DNA of 64,000 nt, from positions 62,001-126,000 of the forward strand of contig MOWL01000092.1 of assembly GCA_002110485.1 (NCBI GenBank), given 5' to 3'. A program made the translations under genes and the position numbers. Positions 30,955 through 43,203 of this stretch are shown here, in pieces. Every line of letters starts with the position of its first letter. Within the stretch, counting starts at the first letter, position 1. The stretch is from Emergomyces orientalis (lineage: Eukaryota > Ascomycota > Eurotiomycetes > Onygenales > Ajellomycetaceae). The notes beneath the pieces are model-generated. The model was not told the origin of the DNA, ran no database searches, and was given only the letters and a program-made list of their open reading frames with translations.

Positions 30955-33900
30955 ATTGAAGAGTAGGGGAGGCAGAGTACGAGAATTCGAAGGGTGTATA
31001 TCTCAAGATCTAGTTAGTCGAAGGTAGAGTGAGCGACGTTATGTATATGGAGTAGCTATTTAATCAAGTAGTGAGGAGTTCAGATTAGGATGGTAGTGCA
31101 GTAGTTGGGATAAGAGTTGCTAGGCGCATTATGGTGCTGTGAATGTCACAAGCAGGCAGCAGATAAGTTAAGCAGAAAGGGAAAACTAAGAACACGAGGA
31201 CATGTTGAAAAGAGTCCAACATGTAGGTATTTATGGCTGCAACAATTAGCCATGTGAGGCGAACGGCTTCTTCCCCCCTCCCCAAGCTTTGACTCTCCGC
31301 AATAATCAGGAGAGCGATTGACTGGGGGCCACCACCGCAAGTGATCATCTTCAACCAAAGCGGACTCTCTTGGCTGGCGGCGAAGCGGCGCCAACTGATA
31401 GGTCCAGGGTTTCCTGACGCAGAACAGCCCATCTGGCGGTGACAGCCCGGGAGGACAATCATGTTGGACAAGCCAGTTTGTTATTTTAGTAAGGCAGACC
31501 AGACCATAGGGCATGTTGTTGTGCCCCATACTGGGCCAGACACCGAGAGAAGAGATGAGATGAGCGGGGCGGTGGCGGCTATTCTTAGCAACATCATACT
31601 AATTAGCAGCCTACAGCAGTAAGCCTACAAATATCATCATCCGTTTTTCTTGATTTATTATTGTCACTCTCCTCCTTGTCATCTCTATTCTTGTCGTCTG
31701 CCTATTTTGCTGCTGCTGTCACTTGGCCAGGTCAGGAGATGTTTGACTTTTAGTTTCTTGTCTTGTGCGGGAAGAAAACCTAGGAAACATGTAGCCGCTA
31801 GGGTTATTTATTTACTTCCACGCAGCAGAATGGCTATTCCCACTACTTACCTCCACCACAATCTCACTGGTATTAAACGACAACAACATTAACAACAGAA
31901 AATCACCGTTCATATAACATGCGGAATCCTCGCTCTCTCATGTTCTCTTTTGCTTTGATGTTGCTAACTGCTACCGTTCTCTATATGCACCTAGTTACCT
32001 AGTTATATCCCCAAGCGCGGGTTCGGGTTTTATTTTCGCCTTCCCTGCTCAGCCCAAGATCTCTAGGGCTAGGATGACGGACGCCAGGGGTATATATTCA
32101 TCAAGGGGAAACCCTACTTTCTTGCATCGATTACCATGAGTTCTCAAACTGCAACACCCATGATACACATTCCTAAGAATAACCAGCTACTCCTTGATGT
32201 TGGCCATGGCAATGACAGGGCCCAGGAATTGACAACCTTGGCAGATGTTTATAAACAAATTTTCCAACAGAAGTCCGGGGCCGTCCCAACCAGGGAGATT
32301 ATCACATCACGTATGGACTATTCGTGAGGAAGTATATGCGCCGCTTATATGTGAGTTTGTTTGGATAAATCTAGGTGTTTTATTGCTCAATACAAAAGAG
32401 CTGCATGACAGCAGCTGAACCTCGCTCATCTGGAAATTTAAGGTTCTATGCTCTAGACTTCCCAGAGGGCCGGCAATTCAACTACACAAAATGAAGTCGT
32501 TACCTGGTGATTCAAGCATTAGAGCAGGAAAGGAGAAATGCCGTGGAGCATGCCACGAACACGATAAACCGAGTAGTTATGCTCCAAGATAAATCTTCTC
32601 TCTAGGAATCGTACTTTCGAAACGAAATGGATCAGCGCCCGCGAATTATCCCTGTTGCTCGTGCTGCCGAACTCCACATTAAAAGTACGGAGACCCAGCG
32701 TGCTGGGTTGCATTTCCAAGTCGGCGTCGCTTCTTGGTGCTCTGAACTTGTCTACTAGATGATATCAAATAGATGTTGGAAGATAGGTTTTCTGTTAAAC
32801 TCTATCTATATCAACAATACGAAGAAACAAACAGAACGTTCCGCGAAGCCCAGCATCAATACATCACAGGCTGCAGCGGCAACGGGAATCTAGTTTAAAA
32901 ACACTAGGTTGTGCATTCGACTAGTGAACACTCCTTTTTGAGCAATTCTTTCTACCCAGAACAATGGAAGATGGGCCCTGCTGGACACTTGCCTCTCAAT
33001 GAGTATACTATTCGGCGGTGGAGAATGCTGATGAACCGCGTAGAAAAACAACGCTTCAGGCTTTTTTTGTTATCACTGTGGAATTATATGCGAGGACGAA
33101 ATGCCCGCATGTATGGTGAAGTTACCCAAGATGCCAATCTAACCTCAAATAGTTACATGGGACATTTTGATTGAATATAATAACACGACAAGACTTAAAT
33201 GCCTCAGTGGAACCACAGGGTGCATAAGCTACGCCGACCTGTTGAAATATATGGTTTCCACCCACGAATAACCTAAATACGATTGACATTTTTCATTCGC
33301 AGCACCAGTTAAACTCGACTTCCCAGCCATACAACAGCAAGATTACGAAGTGACGATGGAACACTGAGGGAACCTTTTGTTCCTGGTTTCCCCAGAGCAA
33401 GGAGCCATTTGTAGGGGTTCGGAAAGGGGGAGGTTGAGGTAAATAACGCTGACTAGCTGACAAAAAAGTCACTGGTCAGGCGGGATGGACCCGACCCACC
33501 GATAAGTTTGAAGTTAATTGCAGATAACCCTGATTTATTTTGCTTCTTGGTCGACTTCCATGACCTGTGTGGTTATTTTTCCACAAAGGACGGCAACTGC
33601 AGCTATGGAGTGTCTGGAAACATGTGTTGGGATTCGGTAAACTATTGCGGTTGTTACACTATTGAATAATAGGATTGAATAATGTCCTGGACGATAAATG
33701 TATTCATTCTGAACCGTCATATTTATCAGAGGATGAATGACCCTAAATATAGCAGTAGATAGGCGATCAGACTTTCCGGGGTAGGTTAATTAAGCGCGGA
33801 ACTTCCCATCTTGCTGGGGCTAACCCTAACTTAATGTTGAGATCGGCTCCAGCGCTTGGCGTCCCAACCCTTGGCCAAGAGATAGGCCATGACATCAACT

Positions 33901-34049
33901 GCATTTCATAGACCCGCGAGTACTATTTATTTCAGATCATAGTTTTTGTACGACATGGAACCAGAACAAATACCTGCTTAATTTGAGATGTTCCCCCTTT
34001 CTATTCCATGGCACCACACGGTAACTGAGCATTAACATTCGTAGTGACA
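30955..34049. other. 3.1-kb gene-poor region with weak open frames
   Basis: This lies between two genes pointing apart. Short open frames occur at 32136-32327 (+), 32911-33174 (+) and 32519-32719 (-). Their translations look more protein-like than most noise, but none has a recognisable domain. They could be relics of a decayed gene. See the separate findings. Confidence 0.4.
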
Positions 34050-35180
34050 ATGTTCTCCCGTCTCTGGACACAAGCATTTCCCCCCCCACCCCTTTTTACA
34101 GAGAAAAACCTACCGGATTTACAAGGGAAGGTATGTTTCCTACCCGTTTAATGCAGAGATTTGGCCGGGGGGCCATAAATCTTGATAACCAAACTTAACC
34201 GTATTTGCTTTAGGTCTATATCGTGACGGGGTCAAACACCGGAGTGGGCAGGGAGCTGGCCCAGATTCTCTTCTCCAGGAATGCAAAAGTCTATGTAGCA
34301 GCGCGCTCAGAGGACAAGGCCAAAAACGCCATCGAAGAGATCAGACAAGCCATCCCCAGCTCCACGGGAGAACTAGCCTTCCTTCCTCTCAACCTCAGCG
34401 ATCTAACTACCATCAAATCGTCAGCCGAAAGCTTCCTCGCAAGGGAGAACAAGCTGCATGTTCTATTCAACAATGCTGGCGTTATGACGCCACCCAGGGG
34501 AACCAGAACAACTCAGGGCTACGAGCTCCAACTAGGCGTCAACAACATCGGCCCCTTTCTATTCACGAAACTACTTACCCCAACTCTTGTCTCTACGGCT
34601 GAAGTAGAGCCGCCCAACACAGTCCGCGTGATATGGGTCTCCTCGATAACTATGGAGACGGGAGCCCCCAAATCAGTCGGTGTCCCCGTGGACAAGTTGG
34701 AAAATCTCATCGACGATTTCCCTCAGTACATTAATTATTCCATCAGCAAAGCTGGTAATTATTTGTATGCCGTTGAGTTTGCGAAGCGGTATAAGGCCGA
34801 TGGGGTTACCAGTATAGCGCTGAATCCGGGGAATCTTGCTTCAGATCTCTCGCGACACCGAGGATTCTTGTTAAAGCAGTTGACGCGCCCTATGCTCTAT
34901 CCGCCCGTTTTTGGAGCTTATACTGAGCTGTTTGCTGGGTTGTCGCCACACGTCATAGATACGGAGCCAGGGAATTGGAGTAAGTCTTCTGCCTACTCAT
35001 GGAATATAGACTTGTGAATTAAACTTTTTTTTTGGAATTATTTTAGTTATACCATGGGGAAGAGTCGCTCCCGTCCGTAAAGATTTGATAGAAGCAACGA
35101 AAACGGAGGCGGAGGGAGGTAATGGAACGGCGCTGAAGTTCTGGGAGTGGACAGAGAAACAGATAAAACAATATCTTTGA
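34050..35180 (+). CDS. Short-chain dehydrogenase/reductase
   Basis: NAD(P)-dependent oxidoreductase of the classical SDR family, closest in style to retinol-dehydrogenase/WWOX-like fungal enzymes. Three exons, 34050-34130, 34214-34979 and 35047-35180, give 326 aa. Cofactor motif TGSNTGVG (about residues 32-39) follows VYIV. NNAG lies at about 113-116, the catalytic Ser in VSSIT near 171, and the catalytic YSISK at about 203-207, so all catalytic elements are intact. LNPGNLASDLSRH after the active site fits the PG motif. The substrate is unknown. The N-terminal exon encodes the short leader MFSRLWTQAFPPPPLFTEKN with a Pro run, and there is no clear signal peptide. The DUF7730-like gene follows on the same strand. 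Confidence 0.93.
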
Positions 35181-35822
35181 ACGTTTTTCGGGGGAGGGGT
35201 TTGAAAAAAATTTTTGTACATGAACAAAAAGTAATCTGTGGCTTGGTTGTAAGTTGCTAGCTATATTGGCAATGATGAGATGAAATGGAGGATGAAGGAT
35301 GAAAAAAAAGACGCTGCAAGTGCCGTTGTGGCACAGCCAATTCGTGTTAGTCAAAATTAAATTAAATTTGCAATTGTTACCTCGTGCAGCTTTCTAAAGA
35401 CGGACAATTAATGTGCTATAGCTATCGGTATATGGGTACGGAGCCATTTACTGCAGTATCGAGGTCGTAGGGAAATGAACGCCCGGGTGAATGACATGAG
35501 GAACTCAGCTGGTGTTTACCGCAATGTCCATATGAAGCAAATAACGCACATATGTCTTCTGCTTGATGGCTTTAGTTCTTTTTTTTTTTTTTCCATGGCT
35601 CTCGCAAACGTCAGTTATTGGACGCCTTTAGCGCCGACATAGTGACACGACTCGGAGCCTTGGAGAATCAGCCCGATCCTCAACCTCAAGTCTCCAAAAT
35701 TTACGAGTAACTCTCTAAGTATCATCGCTCGATGATACTGTGGAGGTTCAAAAATAAGGACCGAAGGAAAAGAGAAAGGAAAATCACTTCTGGAGAAGAA
35801 GAAGAAGAAGAAGAAGAAGAAT
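35181..35822. other. Intergenic spacer with GAA repeat at its end
   Basis: This holds the promoter of the DUF7730-like gene. It has a T-run at about 35578-35592 and a GAA repeat next to the start codon. No other coding sequence. Confidence 0.6.
35795..35821 (+). repeat. (GAA)9 repeat one base before a start codon
   Basis: Nine perfect GAA units end at 35821, and the start codon is at 35823. The repeat therefore forms the immediate leader of the following gene if the transcript starts further upstream. Confidence 0.92.
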
Positions 35823-37002
35823 ATGTTCAAACCCGTCCCCCTCCGCCGCCGTATCAAAAATCGCATTTTCCATAAAACAACCAGCAAGGGACCACCAGAA
35901 ATATCAACACGACCGCAGGCAACTGGACAAGCTATACATGATATCCTGACAAAGACCCCGCCACAGGATATCAACACGTCCTCCCCAAGTAAAGATTCTC
36001 ATCTAGCCGTACGCTGTAGTGCATTCTTCAACAAGCTCCCGCCGGAGCTACGGCGACACATCTATGTACTTGCCTTTGGCAATGGTGTAGTACATATCGA
36101 TGATGGCGGTAGGGATAAGTTGCGGCGTATGTGTTATTTCTGCCCTTATGCAACTGCCCAACGGCCACCGCGGGAGGATTTTTGCGAAGATGAATACGGA
36201 AGGGCGCTAGATGAGTATGGCAGGGAGCTCATTGGGGTTACAGGGTGGTTGCTGAGTTGCCGATTGGCGTAAGTTTGTTATCATTTATTTATTTATTATA
36301 ACTATTTCATTGCTTGGGACAATCATATATAGCTACCTACGAGGGGTAGCGATTATTTACGATTTTCGTTTTACAACAAAAGGCCAGTATACTCATTTGC
36401 TTATTCTTAGATACGCGGAAGCCATTGGCGTCCTATATTCAACCAACACTATCCGTATCCGCTGTTTCGGCAGCCTACCCCGACTCCCAAACCACCTACC
36501 ACCGGGAATATTAGGATGCATTACTTCACTCGAGCTAATTCCTAGGGTCAGGCTGCTGACAATGCCAGAGGAATTTCTTTGCTCGTTGCCACGAGAGATG
36601 TTTCCAGGCCTACGCAGATTGTATCTCTTGGTTCGAGACATAGAACCACCACCGTATAATTTCCATCTGCAGAGGTATGAGCGTGGCGGGGCTGCGCAAA
36701 TTGCTGCGTTGCTTACCAGAGCTGATCGTATCGCGCGGAAACTACTATCTCCCCCGTCCCAATTGGCAGTCTTTGAACTTGTGGTTAGGCACAGCACATT
36801 TCAGAGTTTAGTTTCAACGCTGGGAGAGGAAGAAAAAGCAGTGGCTGTGAAAAAGAGCTTGCGGTATCCACAAGGAGAGCGCCTCTGGAGGAGTCTGAAG
36901 GAACTTGATGTTGGTCTTGATGCTGCTGCTGCTGATGCTGATGATAATGTTGCCGTGGGTGGTAGTTCCAGAAAGGAGCAAGGCTATTGGATTCGAGCTT
37001 GA
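35823..37002 (+). CDS. DUF7730-like fungal protein
   Basis: Two exons, 35823-36268 and 36411-37002, give 345 aa; phase 2 at GTAAGT is completed by the acceptor TTCTTAG. The diagnostic block is FFNKLPPELRRHIYVLAFGNGVVHI (about residues 68-92), an F-box-like helix pair as in fungal proteins of the DUF7730 group, followed later by WLLSCRLAYAEAIGVLYSTNTIRI, where the second block spans the intron. The remainder has leucine-rich strands (ITSLELIP, MFPGLRRLYLLV). The C-terminus contains an Ala/Asp-rich run (DAAAADADDN). Members are very numerous in Pezizomycotina and their function is unknown; a role in protein-protein contacts is only a guess. An intron near the 3' end is possible but not needed. 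Confidence 0.8.
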
Positions 37003-38467
37003 ACAGGCATACTGTCTGACTAATTCAGCGGATACTGAGAATGAAGAAGGGGTGCTGGACATCATACTGAAGCGGGAATCTGGAACCCTAGGTAGTTGAC
37101 CGTTTTACTTCTGATAGACCATGAAAGGCACCTAGTGGCGGGATGAGAGGGACCGACCTGACGACAGTTGGATGTTTGCCTTCAATTGGACATTGCAGTG
37201 CAACAGCCTTTGTATGTGCATGTACATGCACTGCATACACATAAACAAATAGGCATTTCGTCTTCCCAGTCCCTGGTATCTTCCCTTTCCTTCTTCTTTC
37301 CCCATTAGCTTATCAACTTATATGTATATGCATGTGGATTGAGCCACAAAAGCATTAATTCTAGGTAGGCAAGGTAATAGTGTAAAGTAGGTTCAACGCA
37401 TGTCCGTGAGCAGAGCCGAGGGAGAAGTATCCATGGGAACTCCGTTAGACATTACTGCTGTCCGTCCTGAAGCGCAGAATGAAGGCTACGTGATATAGCA
37501 TCGCTGGTGAAAATCCTTATTAGCAAGTTCGCTCTTTTGGGAATCGAGTAACAAACAGGAAACAAGGGCATTGCTCCCTCTTATTAGTGCCATTATTCCT
37601 AGTTCAACCTTGGCGTCCTCAATAAACGGGCGATTTTGTGGCTGTTGTATTTTCGTCCTGAAGAGAGCAGTGGTGCACGTGCTAGCCGGGTCATTACTCG
37701 TAGTAATTGTACTGCGCAATATTATTATTCGGGAAATTTCGACTTTTCTTCTGTTTTGTCCACCCATAAAATACCTTGAAATGGCGTGAGACTGTTCTCC
37801 GTGGTCCAATGGTGAGATCAGATGCTGCCATGAGGTTGGAATTAAGGCGCCAAGCCCTGCTTAAGTAAACTTACTGGCTCAGTTCGTGGTGGGAGAAGTG
37901 TATCTGATTGGACAATGCAACGACACTCCTTAATCCCGCCGTATAGCTCCTGTTTCTCCCTTCATATCTAGATCATGGTGGAGTACTATGGATGCTCCTT
38001 GTCAGTCCAGGAACAATCCCTGATTCTGCAACCATACACTAACCTTTTCATGACAAATGACAAGCCTGCTCCTGCCAGACGCCTGCCGGACCCGACATTG
38101 GTCCACTCCATGGCTCCAGCGCTGGCAGGAATTTCCCAGCGCGGCAAATACAATACAGCAGCCCGCTAATTATCGGGTTGGCGTTATTATTGAGCGAAAA
38201 AAAATGCCCTGCATGGACAGCTTTCGGAAGAGAAGCAGCGAACTCGCTCCCTTAGTGCCTCGGCATGTACGTCCTAACCATTTAGCCAGGCAATAGGCAT
38301 GGATATGGAGCAGTGTGGGGGTAGGTAGTAGTGTTGCAGCTGGTGCACATTATTCAACGCAGCAATGCTCAGATCCTATGAGAATATGACATATAATATG
38401 TCAAGGTCCCTCCTTTGAGAAAAATGTCGGGTATATCCCTCTTTCCCTCTTTCAAACCTATCCTAAG
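37003..38467. other. Intergenic region with a palindrome
   Basis: 1.46 kb upstream of the phytase gene. It contains a 16-bp perfect palindrome at 37216-37231 and several short open frames without merit. Phosphate-response elements could lie here, but I found no unambiguous one. Confidence 0.45.
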
Positions 38468-40964
38468 ATGCTGCTTCCACGCTCCTTCACAGCAGCTGCT
38501 ATTGCCCTCGGTCTGCTCCAGGGCGCCGCTCCTACATTGGCTGCTCCCGCAACCGCTGATGTTCCAGTATCCGGTCTAACTGGTCAAGTCGAAGGAGATC
38601 ACTCAATATTTTACTATGGTAAGAAGCAGGCGGAATCCCTATTGGTCGGGAATGACGCGAGTGCGGTAACCGGCGGATGGAAAGCCTGGAACCTTGTCAC
38701 CAATGCCACCACAAACACTTTGCCAGAACTGGCCGTTCGCATCCATGGACGTACCAAAGCGATCGGGGTCATGTACGACGTTGGTAACAACGACATTATT
38801 GTTTCAATTGCTGCCACGGACTCCGTATTGCGCGTTTATGAGGCTGGCGATGTGGAAGAACTCCCTTCAAACCAGAAGGTCATGTTGGGGGATTGGTCTG
38901 CTCTCTGTCCGTGGCGCAGCCCCAAAAGCGGGAATCAGTACTTTTATTTGTTTGGGAAGAAGCAGGCAGTTCAGTTCATCGTCAGGGGAAAGGGGAAAAA
39001 AGTAGAAATTTTTGAGGTCAGTTATGTTTTAACTAGGTCTTGTATGCCAGTGTTTTTAAAAGAGTATGAATGTGCAGGTGTAGGTGTCTGTGTATATTCG
39101 TGCTAACATTGTTTCAAGGTTCAAACGTTTGATATTCCCGTGGAACCAAATTCCTGTGCTGTTTCACCAAGCGAAGGAACTGTCTACTTTTCAACTGATG
39201 ATGATAAATCTGTCTACACCTTCAAAGCGGAAGACTCGACAGTCGCTCCCAAAATTACCGTCCTGGGGAAAGCTGAGGATGACATCACCGGATTAGCCAT
39301 TTACATTGCAGCTTCCTCCATCCACCTATTTATTGCCAGTGAGGATATCATTGGCATATACTCGCCAAAACTTGAGCTTCAAGGGTCCTTGGAACTCACT
39401 GGCCTAGAGGATATTGAGGTTCAAGGTCTATCAATCGGTCAGAGAAAAAGTGACGACTACCCTGCTGGCTTGCTTTGTTATGCTTTGGAATCCGAAGCAG
39501 GGGTATCATTCGGTGTCAGCTCTTTGGAACTCGCATTTACGGAGTTGGATCTCAAACCCAACACGAACTATGACCCAAGACCGTCAAAAGACTTTCCGAA
39601 AGGCAATAACAAGAACGGGTTTGACAATGACGATGGCTCATTTTCTTGCTTCGCTGGATTTACTGGCAAAAAATGCTCAGAGTTTACGTGCAAAAACGAT
39701 TGCTCAAACCAAGGCCAATGTGTCGGCCCTAACGTATGTAAATGCAAGATTTCCTGGAGCGGACCGGACTGTTCATTCCTGTTAGTGAAACCCAAGTTCG
39801 AAACGGAAGCCAACGGTGGAGACGGAGACGATCCTGCCATTTGGATCTCCCCGTATTCAGCTGAAAAGTCAACAGTTATAACCACCACCAAATCATCCGA
39901 GGGAGCCGGGTTAAGCGTGTTCGACCTCACAGGGAAACGACTCCAAGTGATGAAAGCAGGGGAGCCTAATAACGTGGATGTCATCTACGGGTTGAAAGCT
40001 GGTAACAGGACTATCGATCTCGCATACGCAGCTTGCAGAGAAGATGACACATTGTGGTAAGTGTAAACTATATCTGCCCATACGGAATATACTTCCCCAA
40101 AACCCGAAATACCTAGGTAGCAACCACTAACTTTCCTCCCACAGCTTGTTCGAAATCACTCGTGAAGGGCTTTTGGCTGAAATTCCCGGCGGTTCACAGC
40201 CCACAAAGGACGACTATACAGTCTACGGCTCCTGTACCTACCGTTCCCCCAGCAGCGGCAAACAATATCTCTTCGTCAACTCCAAAACCGCTGAATACCT
40301 CCAATATGAGTTAACAATCTCGTCTAACGGCACCTTATCCACAACACTCGTCCGCAGTTTCATCGGCGGCTCCGGCGGCCAAGTTGAAGGCTGTGTGGCA
40401 GACGAGGACGCCCGTGTTCTCTTCATCGGCGAAGAACCCACAGGTGTATGGCGCTACGACGCCGAACCCGATGGCCGCAACGAGGGCACGCTCATCGCAC
40501 GCGCGGGCGACGGAACTCTCTTCGCGGACGTCGAAGGCCTCACGTTAGTTCCTGGCAAGACCGCCTCGCAAGGTTTCTTAATCGTGTCATGCCAGGGAGT
40601 CAGTGCGTTCTCCGTCTTCCGCCGCGCGGCACCTCACGAGCACGTTTTAACATTCACGATTGGGGAATCCGGCGATGGGCTTGTGGATGCTGTGACGAAT
40701 TCGGATGGCGTTGCGGTGGTGGGCACGCGGCTATCGGCTGATTTCCCGCATGGTCTTGTTGTTGTGCATGATGATGCAAATCAGTTACCAGGGCGGGGTG
40801 GGACGGCGCCATTGGCTAGTTTTAAGTTTGTGAGTTTGAAGGATGTGCTTGGGAATAGCGCGTTGGGGGATTTGAAATTGTTGGATGAGGTGGATGATAG
40901 ATGGGGGTTGGATAGGCTGCGAGGGGATGAGTGTAAACGTAAACGGGCAAGGGGTAGGGCATAG
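38468..40964 (+). CDS. Secreted 3-phytase, beta-propeller type with EGF-like module
   Basis: Predicted to release phosphate from phytate outside the cell. Three exons, 38468-39016, 39119-40056 and 40145-40964, give 768 aa. A signal peptide is clear: MLLPRSFTAAAIALGLLQG ending near TLAA. Two related propeller-like halves are joined by a Cys-rich EGF-like module (about residues 360-401, CFAGFTGKKCSEFTCKNDCS to CKCKISWSGPDC). The second half has the phytase marks DGDDPAIWISP, GLSVFDLTGKRL, NNVDVIYGL and YGSCTYRSPSSGKQYLFVN, plus DVEGLTLVPG. The first half keeps weaker versions and lacks the acidic DDPAIW block, so it may be non-catalytic. Several N-glycosylation sequons occur (for example NATT). 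The C-terminus is basic (KRKRARGRA), an odd end for a secreted protein. Confidence 0.93.
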
Positions 40965-41406
40965 GATGTAAATACCTTCGTTCGGGCGAGGGGGGTGGTA
41001 TTTGGTACGTGGCTAAGAGGGATATCCCTGGAGTTGTAGGTTATTATTATAGATATTTTTTTTAAGCAACCACTTTTTTTTCGTTTCTCGATGGGATATG
41101 TGCTTGTTATGTATATCTGTATTTTGAGATAGGTCACTATATGCATGTAAATTAATGGAAAGGGGAATATTGTGAATTGGGGAAACTAAAGGGTAAGCAG
41201 AGTCCAAATAATAAAACAGGCCAGAGTATCTATAACGCCCACAAGGGGCCAAGAAAAAAAATTTAAGACGTTGAGAAAATTTTATAGAAAAATCATAAAG
41301 AAATGAAAAAAGGAGTTCAACCTGCCTCTTCTCTACATGGACTACTGTTACCTGTAAAAGTTCCCACTAAGCAAATAACCAACACCAGCCGCACCTCAAA
41401 CCAAAT
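40965..41406. other. Convergent intergenic spacer
   Basis: Between the phytase stop and the stop of the Ser-rich coiled-coil gene. AT-rich with short A- and T-runs; nothing else seen. Confidence 0.6.
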
Positions 41407-43203
41407 TTAGAAAAAGGATACTTCCCCTCCTAACGCGTCAGGCCTATACACCACATCTGAAATCCTTGATCCAGGTCTCGCGTCCGGTCCTATTATCGCC
41501 CCCAAACTATATAACGTATCCCTCGCCCCCCCCACCCTCGTCATTCTGCTTGTCGCCGATGATATCTTCCGCCTGGATACCGGCGCCCGCTTTAAATATA
41601 AATTCGAATCGCTGCGACGGGACGGCCTAGGTGAGCCAGGCAAAAGTGGTAGATCTTTCTCCATCCTCAGTGTATAATCGGGACGGTATAACGACGTTGC
41701 TGCTTCTGCTTCTGCCGTTTTCGTTGCTTTTGATGATGACGACGATGACGACGACGATGATGATAAAGCCATTGCTGTTGAAGGACCCATATGTAGCAGC
41801 TGTTGAACTTTGCTGTTCAGAACGGCTATTTGGGCGTCTCTCTCTTGGAGGTCGTGTTTGAGGTGTCTGGTGGCGGCTTCATATTGTTTGAGTTTCATGG
41901 TCAGTGCGAGATTGGTATTTTGGCTACTGGCGTTTGGGTCGGTTCTGGGGGTGTTCATGAAAGTGGTGTTTCTGCGACTATTTCCAATTCGAGGTGTACG
42001 GGAGAGGCTAGTTTGGGGTTCTAGGGGATACGACTGTGATCGGAATTGTGATTGTGCTGGTGTATGCTTGGCGTGGACTTTGTTTGGTGGGAGGAAGAGT
42101 TTAACGGGGTGTTGTTGGTTTTGGTTTATGGGGATATCCGTCGGGGCTTCGCCTAGTTCTGGATCAATGGACTGGGCGAATTCCGGTCCACCGTGTGGTG
42201 AGGTGAAGGTGCAGAGCATGTTGAGGCGAGATTCGTGGAGCTGTTGAAGTTCGGTGATTTCGGTGTCTTTGGCAATTACCTGCTCCTCACAGTGTTGTTT
42301 CATGGTTTCGAGGTCTGCCAATGTGTACAGTTCCTAGAACCGATCACGGTCAGAATTGAACGAAAATTTGAGCGTTGAAGGAAGTGGACATACCCCTTGC
42401 GTATTTTCCGCATCCACTCTGGCCTCATTGCCCGGCGTTAGATTTCCACGATTCATATGCTTAGTATGCTCAATCATAGCCGGATGCCATTGGTCCCGGA
42501 TATCGTCCGCAGAAAGGCTTGGGAGCGTTTCGAGGAGCTCCCAGAAATCCATATCCGAGCAGAATTTAGTGATACTTCTCCTGTTCTGTGGCTCTGAACG
42601 ATGTGAATCCAATATCCCCGAGTCATTACCCCAACCTGGACTATGCACCAAACCGGGAGGGGATCCCATTACCCGGGCTCCGCCATTTTCTAAGGATTTT
42701 TTTATTGGAGTTGATGGAACATCCAACTCCACGTTTTCAGCAAGGCCAACGACTGAGCCGGGCAATTCAGCGGGAATAGAGAAAAATTGAGTCGTTGGCG
42801 TCTGGGTATGTCGGGAAGGCCCCACTGGTGTCGGCCAGAAACGTTGACAACAGACACACGGCGAAAGTGGTGGAGCCGTTAACATAGTTAATTCCCTCTC
42901 TCTACAATCCCCATTCACGCATCCAGAGGGGTGATGAGTATGTGGTGAAACTGGCGACCACGGGATATCTGAGCACGTCGTTTGCGAATTTGGGTTCATA
43001 CCGCTTATAAAGATATTGGCGTCGCCCAAGGAGATATTGATGGGTGGAGGCCGTCTCTTTCTCATCATTGAAAACGTCGATTTGCTACCAGATCCGCAGC
43101 ATCCAGTGGGAAGGTCACTCTGCTCACTTTTCTTGAATGGCAAGCTTGACCGTTGCGTTTTCTGCTTCGAAGAAAAAAGCGACGACATCGAGATGTCCTT
43201 CAA
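41407..43203 (-). CDS. Ser-rich protein with predicted coiled coils, unknown function
   Basis: Two exons, 43203-42394 and 42333-41407, give 578 aa in phase 0; the intron is 60 nt with GTATGT and a CTAG acceptor. The first about 200 residues are Ser/Pro-rich and probably disordered, with several Cys (for example CVCCQRFW). A short helical block (DFWELLETLPSLSADDIRDQWHPAM) lies before the intron. Across it, LYTLADLETMKQHCEEQVIAKDTEITELQQLHESRL looks like a coiled coil, and a second one is TMKLKQYEAATRHLKHDLQERDAQIAVLNSKVQQLL. A 12-Ser run is coded by a TCG/TCA-type repeat (about 41735-41770). The end is basic and Ser/Arg-rich. I do not recognise a named family; scaffold-like septal or cytoskeletal proteins have similar composition. 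Confidence 0.75.

Noticed and set aside
37795..37850. tRNA-like start (TCCGTGGTCCAATGGT...)
   Set aside because: The 5' part resembles a tRNA D-arm region, but no anticodon stem, T-loop GTTCRA or matching acceptor strand follows within 90 bp.
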